A stretch of DNA of 38,719 nucleotides from Aquiflexum sp. TKW24L (GTDB lineage: Bacteria > Bacteroidota > Bacteroidia > Cytophagales > Cyclobacteriaceae). The DNA lies in NCBI RefSeq assembly GCF_023502205.1, contig NZ_JAMFLG010000041.1:1-38719 (forward strand), read 5' to 3'. Below, piece after piece: positions 32,463 to 38,719 of the stretch. A program made the translations under genes and the position numbers. The notes below the pieces were generated by a model. The model was not told the DNA's origin, ran no database searches, and saw only the letters and a list, made by a program, of their open reading frames with translations. Within the stretch, counting starts at the first letter, position 1, and every line of letters starts with the position of its first letter.

Positions 32463-34001
32463 ATGGTTGCAAAAACTTATGGCTGTGCAGTATCAGGTGT
32501 CGACGCAAAGGTCATCACCATAGAAGTGAATGTAGGTCAAGGGACTAGCTTTTTTATGGTAGGACTTCCTGATTCGGCCGTCAAAGAAAGTCAGCAGCGT
32601 GTAGAATCTGCGCTGAAATATTTCGGATATCGCATGCCACGGCAAAAAATGGTCGTCAACCTTGCACCTGCCGATATCCGAAAGGAAGGTTCTTCCTATG
32701 ACCTTCCCATTGCCCTTGGAATTATGAAAGCATCCGAACAAGTGGCATTTCCAGAATTGGAAAATTACATCATCATGGGCGAATTGTCCCTAGACGGCAA
32801 TCTCAGGCCAATCAAGGGCGCGCTACCGATTGCAATTGAAGCCCGAAAGCAGGGATTCAAAGGCTTCATACTTCCTGTAGAAAATGCCTCCGAAGCATCT
32901 ATTGTAAATAAAATCGACATTATTGGTGTCAATACTTTGGAGGAAGCCATCAAGTTTTTGGAAGGCGAACTTCAGATCGAGCCATTGGTAACTGATACCA
33001 GGGATATTTTTTACCATTCCTTGGAGCAATATGAATTTGATTTTGCCGATGTGCAGGGTCAGGAGAATATCAAAAGGGCTATGGAAATCGCAGCAGCCGG
33101 TGGACACAATGTCATCATGATCGGTCCTCCTGGCGCCGGCAAAACAATGCTTGCCAAAAGGCTTCCCTCTATTCTTCCACCACTTTCTCTCCAGGAAGCG
33201 CTGGAAACAACCAAGATCCATTCAGTGGCGGGCAAACTTGGAAAGCATGCCTCACTGATTGCCAACCGACCATTCCGTTCACCACACCATACCATCAGCG
33301 ATGTGGCTTTGGTCGGCGGTGGCGGCAATCCTCAGCCGGGTGAAATATCCCTTTCGCACAACGGGGTTTTGTTTTTGGATGAATTGCCGGAATTTAAGCG
33401 GACTGTACTCGAAGTCATGCGTCAGCCTTTGGAAGAAAGAAAAGTAACCATCTCCAGGGCTAAGGTTTCTGTCGAGTTTCCTGCCAACTTCATGCTGATT
33501 GCAAGTATGAATCCCTGCCCTTGCGGCTACTACAACCACCCCGAAAAAGAATGTGTCTGCGGTCCGGGAATCGTGCAGCGCTACCTTAATAAAATCAGCG
33601 GTCCACTCCTTGACAGGATTGACTTGCATGTGGAAGTGACTCCGGTGAGGTTTGAAGAGATGACCTCCACCCGAAAAACTGAAAACAGTAAATCCATCAG
33701 AGAGCGGGTCATCATTGGCAGGGAAGTTCAGATCGAGCGTTTCAAAAACAATCCCGAAGTCTATTGCAATGCCATGATGCCATCGCATATGGTCAAAGAA
33801 GTCTGTCAGATCAATGATGCCGGCAAAGTACTTCTCAAAACAGCTATGGAGAGACTTGGCTTGTCGGCAAGGGCTTATGATAGAATTTTGAAAGTGTCAA
33901 GGACTATTGCTGACCTAAGCCAAAGTGAAACCATCAAAGTAGAACACCTAGCAGAAGCTATCCAATACAGAAGTCTGGACAGAGAAGGTTGGGCAGGGTA
34001 A
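32463..34001 (+). CDS. comM: ComM/YifB family Mg-chelatase-like AAA+ ATPase
   Basis: 512 aa, standard length. The N-terminal domain (to about 180) is a Lon-protease-like fold with no obvious catalytic dyad (GLPDSAVKESQQRVESAL). The AAA+ module has Walker A GPPGAGKT at 221-228, Walker B FLDELPEF, and the family cysteine cluster C352, C354, C364, C366 (NPCPCGYYNHP through CVCG). The C-terminal domain is Mg_chelatase_C (RLGLSARAYDRILKVSRTIA). In other bacteria ComM is a hexameric helicase that extends branch migration during natural transformation. Confidence 0.95.
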   Translation: MVAKTYGCAVSGVDAKVITIEVNVGQGTSFFMVGLPDSAVKESQQRVESALKYFGYRMPRQKMVVNLAPADIRKEGSSYDLPIALGIMKASEQVAFPELENYIIMGELSLDGNLRPIKGALPIAIEARKQGFKGFILPVENASEASIVNKIDIIGVNTLEEAIKFLEGELQIEPLVTDTRDIFYHSLEQYEFDFADVQGQENIKRAMEIAAAGGHNVIMIGPPGAGKTMLAKRLPSILPPLSLQEALETTKIHSVAGKLGKHASLIANRPFRSPHHTISDVALVGGGGNPQPGEISLSHNGVLFLDELPEFKRTVLEVMRQPLEERKVTISRAKVSVEFPANFMLIASMNPCPCGYYNHPEKECVCGPGIVQRYLNKISGPLLDRIDLHVEVTPVRFEEMTSTRKTENSKSIRERVIIGREVQIERFKNNPEVYCNAMMPSHMVKEVCQINDAGKVLLKTAMERLGLSARAYDRILKVSRTIADLSQSETIKVEHLAEAIQYRSLDREGWAG

Positions 34002-34151
34002 AGTTTGATAAAAATTACTTCCCGTAAAATTTCGATGAACAAGAAAATAATGCACCAAAAATTTTAGTAATTAGCAAAAATTCATTTTATTTACTAAGCA
34101 TACGAAACAGTTGTGTTGGTCGCCCTTTTTAAGCTTATCGTTTCAAAATTA

Positions 34152-34176
34152 TAAAGGCTGTTCTTAACAGCCTTTA
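34152..34176 (-). terminator. Hairpin overlapping the stop codon of the trans-sulfuration gene
   Basis: TAAAGGCTGTT (34152-34162) pairs perfectly with AACAGCCTTTA (34166-34176) around a 3-base loop. The stop TAA (34176-34174) is in the stem. On the minus strand it is followed by only TAATTTTG, so it is a modest terminator. It may also stop comM read-through, but the T-run on that side is weak. Confidence 0.6.
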
Positions 34177-35277
34177 TTCTTGTAAAGCCTTATCCAAATC
34201 TTCCAATAAGTCGTCTAAATGTTCCAAACCAACTGACATTCTGATTAGATTTTCCGGTGTTTTGGTGTCGGTTCCTTCCGATGCTGCCCTTCTTTCGACC
34301 AAGCTTTCCACTCCCCCAAGGCTCGTTGCATTTGTAAAATATTTCAATTTTGAAATTACCTTGTCGGCTTCAGCTGCTCCGCCTTTGACAAGGAAGGAGA
34401 GCATTCCTCCAAAACCCGACATTTGGGATGCTGCTATTTCATGGTTTTTGTGGGATTTCAATCCCGGATAACACACCTCTTCGACTTGGGGATGTTGATA
34501 TAAAAATTCAGCGATAATACCTGCATGTTCCCCATGGCCCTTCATACGGTAAGCAAGAGTTTTGATACTTCGCGTCAATAAATAGGCATCAAAAGGTGAA
34601 GGTACCGCACCACCCACTTGTTGGACAACCCTGATTTTTTGCCAAAAGTCATCTGCTTTTTTACAAATCAACGCACCACCCAATATATCACTGTGTCCAC
34701 CAAGGTATTTGGTCGTGCTGTGCATGACAATATCTGCACCAAGAAGAATCGGATTTTGAAAAACCGGCGTTGCAAATGTATTGTCACAAGCCACCTTCGC
34801 TCCTACTTCTTTGCCAATTGCCACAAGCGCACGGATGTCCGTTATTTTGAGCAAGGGATTGGAAGGCGTTTCGATCCAAAGGAGTTTGGTATTGGGTTTG
34901 ACAGAAGCCCTGACAAGATCAAGATCAGCCAAATCCACAAAACTTACCTCAACGATCCCTTTCAAAATCTCCACCAACTGCCGGCGGATTCCGTGGTACA
35001 TGTCGTCCGGAGCGATGATGTGACTGCCTGGTTCTAAAGCCTGAAAGACCGCCAATGCTGCTGCATTACCCGATGAAAAAGCAGCCGCATCCTCGCCATG
35101 TTCGAGTTTTGCCAAGACATTTTCCAAAGCCATTCTATTTGGATTATTTGCCCTGGAGTAAATCAGCGAACCTTCGTGGTGAATAAATGTGGTAGAAGTG
35201 GTAATGGGCTGTACTGCAGGCTGATTGGAATCAGTGATGATATTTCCGGCGTGAATGGCGAGTGTTTCGAGTCTCAT
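34174..35277 (-). CDS. Trans-sulfuration PLP enzyme (cystathionine gamma-synthase/lyase family)
   Basis: 367 aa, fold type I. The PLP lysine is K190 in MHSTTKYLGGHSD, D165 in ACDNTF pairs with the ring nitrogen, and YSRANNPNR and FSSGNAA bind the cofactor phosphate of the paired subunit. GVESLVERRA is the C-terminal substrate segment. The enzyme adds or removes the thioether of cystathionine, linking cysteine and methionine. Synthase, beta-lyase and gamma-lyase cannot be separated reliably by eye. No methionine genes adjoin it, and no SAM riboswitch is visible upstream. Confidence 0.88.
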   Translation of the reverse strand: MRLETLAIHAGNIITDSNQPAVQPITTSTTFIHHEGSLIYSRANNPNRMALENVLAKLEHGEDAAAFSSGNAAALAVFQALEPGSHIIAPDDMYHGIRRQLVEILKGIVEVSFVDLADLDLVRASVKPNTKLLWIETPSNPLLKITDIRALVAIGKEVGAKVACDNTFATPVFQNPILLGADIVMHSTTKYLGGHSDILGGALICKKADDFWQKIRVVQQVGGAVPSPFDAYLLTRSIKTLAYRMKGHGEHAGIIAEFLYQHPQVEEVCYPGLKSHKNHEIAASQMSGFGGMLSFLVKGGAAEADKVISKLKYFTNATSLGGVESLVERRAASEGTDTKTPENLIRMSVGLEHLDDLLEDLDKALQE

Positions 35278-35290
35278 GGCTGTTTTTTTT

Positions 35291-35298
35291 CAAACTTA
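35291..35298 (-). promoter_or_regulatory. -7 box of the trans-sulfuration gene
   Basis: TAAGTTTG on the minus strand (35298-35291) matches TANNTTTG, 13 bases before the ATG. Upstream TTTTG (35316-35312) is at a short 13-base spacing and overlaps the DUF4293 terminator, so the -33 part is uncertain. Confidence 0.45.
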
Positions 35299-35302
35299 CT
35301 AT

Positions 35303-35343
35303 TTATAAAAGCAAAAGCCAGCGAAATCAACCGCCGGCTTTTG
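35303..35343 (-). terminator. Terminator of the DUF4293 gene
   Basis: CAAAAGCCAGCG (35312-35323) pairs with CGCCGGCTTTTG (35332-35343), with a single A/C opposition that is G-U on the minus RNA. It is followed on the minus strand by CTTTTAT. It lies about 25 bases after the stop codon. Confidence 0.8.
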
Positions 35344-35365
35344 TATGATTATTTTTGTGGTAAAA

Positions 35366-35845
35366 TTACCTGATCCTATCCACCGACCTGACGAGCATTT
35401 CGTCCTTGCGGATAAACCTATTTGCAAGGAGATTACAGATCATCCCGGCAAATATCGCCCAAAACCCAATAACAAAAGCACCATTGACAGCAGGATTAAT
35501 CAGTGCATTAGCAGTATGGGTGGTCCATACGATCAGACCGACATTGACTACCATCAAAAAGGAATTGACCATATTCAAAAACATCTGCTTGGTCCTGTTT
35601 TTATATTGCATCAAGCTGAAAATCGCAATCCCGGCAGCTACAATAGCGAGGATGGCTATGAAAATCTTGGAAGTAGTATCGACAACATCATTGGAAGCGA
35701 CATCGATAGTGGTCAGATTCCAAGCAGTAAGAGTCATTAATTGGGTCTGACTTGGGTTGACCTGCTGCCAGATGGGAAATGAAATCACCAATATCATGGC
35801 CACTGCCACAAGAAACAGAAAAACGGTTTGGATGCGTTGTATCAT
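35366..35845 (-). CDS. DUF4293 family membrane protein
   Basis: 159 aa from the ATG at 35845 (MIQRIQTVFLF). A longer frame reaches 36079 but would lie under truA, and its added residues are not membrane-like, so it is rejected. Four hydrophobic segments are visible: VFLFLVAVAMILVISF, IFIAILAIVAAGIAIFSL, VNSFLMVVNVGLIVW and GAFVIGFWAIFAGMI. MIQRIQT is the family's typical opening. The function is unknown; the family is mostly found in Bacteroidota. It is divergent from truA. Confidence 0.88.
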   Translation of the reverse strand: MIQRIQTVFLFLVAVAMILVISFPIWQQVNPSQTQLMTLTAWNLTTIDVASNDVVDTTSKIFIAILAIVAAGIAIFSLMQYKNRTKQMFLNMVNSFLMVVNVGLIVWTTHTANALINPAVNGAFVIGFWAIFAGMICNLLANRFIRKDEMLVRSVDRIR

Positions 35846-35863
35846 TTTGATTTTAAATTTTGA

Positions 35864-35894
35864 CAAAGAAACAGGGTAATTTTTTGATTCGCAA
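35864..35894 (-). promoter_or_regulatory. Candidate promoter of the DUF4293 gene
   Basis: On the minus strand TTG (35894-35892) is followed after 20 bases by TTTCTTTG (35871-35864), one mismatch from TANNTTTG. Spacing to the ATG is 18 bases. Confidence 0.45.
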
Positions 35895-35933
35895 GGTTTG
35901 TATAAAAGGTGGTTTTTATTCGCCTTCGAATAA

Positions 35934-35941
35934 TATCTTTG
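35934..35941 (+). promoter_or_regulatory. -7 box of truA, leaderless-like
   Basis: TATCTTTG matches TANNTTTG exactly and is followed by CACTGTAAA and the truA ATG at 35951. The expected start site is about three to five bases before the ATG, so the leader is almost absent. No clear TTG at the normal distance; a T-run at 35913-35917 may serve. Confidence 0.55.
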
Positions 35942-35950
35942 CACTGTAAA

Positions 35951-36703
35951 ATGGAAATCCAAAGGTATTTTATAGAATTCGCTTACCGCGGGACGCATTA
36001 TCATGGCTGGCAATTTCAGAAAAATGCCCATTCTGTGCAGGCAGAAATGGAAAAAGCATTGTCGGTAATTTTGAAGCAACCTTCATTTTTGACAGGAAGC
36101 GGAAGAACAGACACCGGTGTGCATGCTTCCCAACAATATGCTCATTTTGATACGGCATTAAACCTTGAGGAAGCGGATTTTGTCAAAAGGATCAATGGCG
36201 TACTTCCTAAAGACATTGCGGTATATGCTTTGCTGAAAGTAAAGAATGATGCCCACGCAAGATTTAATGCGAGGTGGAGAAGCTACCTGTATCGGATCAC
36301 TTTGCGTAAGGATCCATTTGAAGAGGAAAGTGCTTGGTTGGTTTATCATTTGCCTTCTATGGAAAAAATGAATGAGGCAGCTAAATTGTTGTTGAATCAT
36401 AAAGATTTCCAGTGCTTTTCCAAGGTCCATACCGATGTAAATCACTTTAATTGTGAAATAAAAGAAGCTTATTGGGAACAAAAAGACCATCAATTGCTCT
36501 TTCATATAACTGCCAACAGATTTTTGCGTGGAATGGTGAGGACAATTGTCGGAACTTTGGTGCAAGTGGGATTGGGAAGACTTGATTGTGATCAGTTTCA
36601 GGAAATTTTGGACAGCAAAAGCCGTAGTCAGGCAAAATCCGCTTCTCCCGCCCATGGGCTTTATCTTTGTAAGATTGTTTATCCCCAAGAAATATTTATT
36701 TAA
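35951..36703 (+). CDS. truA: tRNA pseudouridine synthase A
   Basis: 250 aa from the ATG at 35951 (MEIQRYFIEF); a longer frame from 35909 includes the promoter box and is rejected. It converts uridines 38-40 in the tRNA anticodon arm to pseudouridine. The catalytic aspartate is D54 in GSGRTDTGVHA, preceded by R52. FNARWRSYLYRI and the C-terminal FLRGMVRTIVGTLVQVGLGR complete the family pattern. The ABC exporter gene follows after 13 bases. Confidence 0.95.
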   Translation: MEIQRYFIEFAYRGTHYHGWQFQKNAHSVQAEMEKALSVILKQPSFLTGSGRTDTGVHASQQYAHFDTALNLEEADFVKRINGVLPKDIAVYALLKVKNDAHARFNARWRSYLYRITLRKDPFEEESAWLVYHLPSMEKMNEAAKLLLNHKDFQCFSKVHTDVNHFNCEIKEAYWEQKDHQLLFHITANRFLRGMVRTIVGTLVQVGLGRLDCDQFQEILDSKSRSQAKSASPAHGLYLCKIVYPQEIFI

Positions 36704-36716
36704 ATACTGAATCATT

Positions 36717-38492
36717 TTGAGCCTGGAAAAAGAAAATATCAAAAGTGGTGACATCATCGATGCCCAGGTATTAAAGAAACTGTATCAGTTTGTCAAGCCA
36801 TACCAAGCCCGATTTTACTTTTTGGTATTCCTTACTATCGCCATGGCCTTATTGGCACCAACCCGACCTTACTTTATCCAGATTGCAATAGATGATCATG
36901 TCGCGGTGGGAGACAGTGACGGCTTATTGAATGTCATTTACTTACTGATTGTATTGTTATTGCTCCAGTCTTTGGTGCAGTTTGCGCATACCTACCTCTC
37001 AGGCTGGATTGGACAAGTCATCATCAAAGACATCCGGATAAAACTTTACCGCCATTTGCTTAAGATGAGGTTGAAGTTTTTTGACAATACGCCAATAGGC
37101 AGATTGGTGACAAGGAATGTCTCCGATGTAGAAACATTAGCTGATGTATTCAGTGAAGGTTTGGCTGCCATCATTGGTGATTTGCTTCAGTTGATTACAA
37201 TTTTGGCCGTCATGTTTTATGTGGATTGGAAGTTGACTTTAGTCAGTTTGAGCACCTTGCCACTCTTGATTATTTCGACTTATATTTTCAAAGAAAAAAT
37301 CAAAGTGGCCTTCAATGATGTCAGAAATGCTGTTTCTAATCTCAATTCCTTTTTGCAGGAGCACATTACTGGTATGAACATTGTTCAGATTTTTAACCGG
37401 GAAAAAAGAGAGTACGAAAAATTCAAAGACATTAACCGCGAACACCGGGTGGCCCATGTCAAGTCCGTCTTGTACTATTCGATCTATTATCCTGTGGCCG
37501 AAATCATTCAGGCCATAGGTACAGGTATTGTGGTCTGGTATGGTGCCACAGGCGTATTTGACATGGAGATCCAAATCGGAATTCTGATTTCTTTTATCAT
37601 GTACCTGCAGCTTTTCTTCAGACCGATCCGGATGATCGCTGATAGGTTCAACACTTTACAGATGGGCGTGGTAAGTTCATCGAGGATTTTGAAACTGCTT
37701 GAAAGTGAGGATCAAATCCCGAATCAAGGCAAGCACAAGCCTGACAAAATAGAAGGGAACATCAAATTGGAGAATGTCTGGTTTGCGTACAACGAAGAAG
37801 AATGGGTACTTAAAAACATCAATTTTGAAGTCAAACATGGAGAAACTATCGCTATGGTGGGTGCCACTGGTGCCGGAAAGTCTTCCGTCATCAACCTGAT
37901 CAACCGCTTCTATGACATCAATAAAGGCCAAATAACCCTTGACGGAACAGATATCAAAGATTATGAATTAGGCACTTTGCGAAAACATATCGGGGTGGTC
38001 TTGCAGGACGTTTTCCTTTTCTCGGACACGATTATGAATAACATTACGCTCGGCAATCCTGAAATTACCAGGGAAGAAGTAATGAAAGCCGCAAAATTGG
38101 TCGGGGCAAAGAAATTTATCGAAAGACTTCCCGGTGGCTTGGATTACAATGTCATGGAGCGTGGTGCCACACTCTCCGTAGGCCAACGCCAGTTGATTTC
38201 CTTCGTAAGAGCAATTGTCTATAATCCTGAAATCATCATTTTGGATGAAGCAACATCCTCTGTGGATACAGAGACGGAGGAAATGATCCAAAAGGCCATT
38301 TCCAAAATGATGAAAGGAAGAACTTCCATCGTAATTGCTCACAGGCTATCTACCATCCAAAAAGCAGATAAAATCATGGTACTACACCAAGGTGAAATCA
38401 AGGAAACAGGTAATCATGAATCTTTATTGGAACTCGGCGGCTATTACTCCAAACTTCATCAGATGCAGCTGAAGTCAATGGCGATTGGGTGA
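36717..38492 (+). CDS. MsbA/BmrA-like ABC exporter (second copy)
   Basis: 591 aa half-transporter. The frame opens at a TTG (36717) 13 bases after truA; no ATG precedes the first membrane segment, so TTG is the likely start. Six membrane segments lie at about residues 30-300. Walker A is GATGAGKS at 382-389, the signature is LSVGQ at 486-490 (second Gly of LSGGQ shifted to Val-Gly), and Walker B has D510-E511 in IIILDEA. It exports an unknown lipid or drug-like substrate as a dimer and is distinct from the copy at 30153. Confidence 0.9.
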   Translation: MSLEKENIKSGDIIDAQVLKKLYQFVKPYQARFYFLVFLTIAMALLAPTRPYFIQIAIDDHVAVGDSDGLLNVIYLLIVLLLLQSLVQFAHTYLSGWIGQVIIKDIRIKLYRHLLKMRLKFFDNTPIGRLVTRNVSDVETLADVFSEGLAAIIGDLLQLITILAVMFYVDWKLTLVSLSTLPLLIISTYIFKEKIKVAFNDVRNAVSNLNSFLQEHITGMNIVQIFNREKREYEKFKDINREHRVAHVKSVLYYSIYYPVAEIIQAIGTGIVVWYGATGVFDMEIQIGILISFIMYLQLFFRPIRMIADRFNTLQMGVVSSSRILKLLESEDQIPNQGKHKPDKIEGNIKLENVWFAYNEEEWVLKNINFEVKHGETIAMVGATGAGKSSVINLINRFYDINKGQITLDGTDIKDYELGTLRKHIGVVLQDVFLFSDTIMNNITLGNPEITREEVMKAAKLVGAKKFIERLPGGLDYNVMERGATLSVGQRQLISFVRAIVYNPEIIILDEATSSVDTETEEMIQKAISKMMKGRTSIVIAHRLSTIQKADKIMVLHQGEIKETGNHESLLELGGYYSKLHQMQLKSMAIG

Positions 38493-38719
38493 GGGGGAAG
38501 TTGGAAGTTGGGAAGATTGGAAGATTGGAAGTAGGGAGGTTTGGAAGTGAAATAATGACCGATGACCGATGACGGATGCTTTGAGAAAGAGGTGGGGAAG
38601 TAGGGAAGTTGGGAAGTTGGGAGGTTGGGATGTTTGGAAGTGAAATAATGACCGATGACCGATGACGGATGCTTTGGGGTAGAGGTAGGGAAGTTGGGAA
38701 GTAGGAAGTTAGGAAGTAG
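38493..38719 (+). repeat. Composite short-period repeat region, cut by the window edge
   Basis: Starts at the first base after the exporter stop. Arrays of GGAAGTT-like units (38493-38549, 38594-38640 and 38685-38719) alternate with a 44-bp block present twice (38540-38583 and 38633-38676, offset 93 bp, identical). The block holds three heptads GACCGAT, GACCGAT, GACGGAT at 38557-38577. No gene is visible. Confidence 0.85.

Noticed and set aside
34002-34151. Possible small gene or RNA between comM and the trans-sulfuration gene
   Set aside because: No open frame with coding features and no conserved RNA fold recognised; AT-rich spacer.

Overview
The window looks like a chromosomal segment of a Bacteroidota bacterium, most likely order Cytophagales and close to Cyclobacteriaceae. 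The evidence is moderate-to-low GC, several promoters with the Bacteroidota -7 box TANNTTTG, and marker families typical of the phylum: DUF1080 and Tat-exported Gfo/Idh/MocA proteins, DUF4293, DUF4397, the GlmU-like bifunctional enzyme, a Wzi/RemB-like outer-membrane protein, PorT-like barrels and zinc-free L31. The taxon is inferred from protein families; no rRNA or tRNA gene is visible.

Layout, left to right. Positions 1-366 hold two leftward promoters for something outside the window and the terminator of the first operon. Positions 367-3073 (minus) are a three-gene sugar operon: a Tat-exported oxidoreductase and two DUF1080 (3-keto-disaccharide hydrolase family) proteins. Positions 3197-7171 (minus) hold a frameshifted metal-receptor gene, an M42 aminopeptidase, a nonsense-interrupted four-helix-bundle (S23-like) gene and an acyl-CoA carboxylase beta subunit, with heptanucleotide repeat arms in the two intergenic gaps beside the peptidase. 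Positions 7336-12434 (plus) carry a Ppx/GppA phosphatase, an Ldh-type dehydrogenase, a coupled small-protein/nucleotidyltransferase pair, a second Tat-exported oxidoreductase and a DUF4397 lipoprotein. Positions 12482-15028 (minus) are an operon ftsB-like, barrel protein, cysE, cysM. A large Asp-box propeller protein (plus) follows, then a PorT-like barrel protein and a lone receiver domain (minus). Positions 19313-27126 (minus) form an eight-gene tightly packed run from the GlmU-like enzyme through holB, rimB-like, rimK, hemC, a cyclophilin lipoprotein and an RmlD-like reductase to an NSS transporter, ending at a strong terminator. rpmE2 lies just upstream. Positions 28067-38492 hold a Wzi/RemB-like protein, an MsbA-like exporter, a small membrane protein, comM, a trans-sulfuration enzyme, a DUF4293 protein, truA and a second MsbA-like exporter.

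Most genes are housekeeping or ordinary accessory genes. The unexplained signal is between them: several intergenic gaps contain short arrays whose period is 7 bp (sometimes 8), with different sequences at different sites. Many units begin G-[A/T]-C. Two of the arrays are built as convergent inverted arms; one pair encloses the decayed four-helix-bundle gene and the other pair is empty. I propose, as an inference, that these are a small mobile or REP-like cassette and its internally deleted derivative. The second item worth attention is the 65-aa protein plus DUF6036-like nucleotidyltransferase pair, which has the form of an uncharacterised two-gene module.
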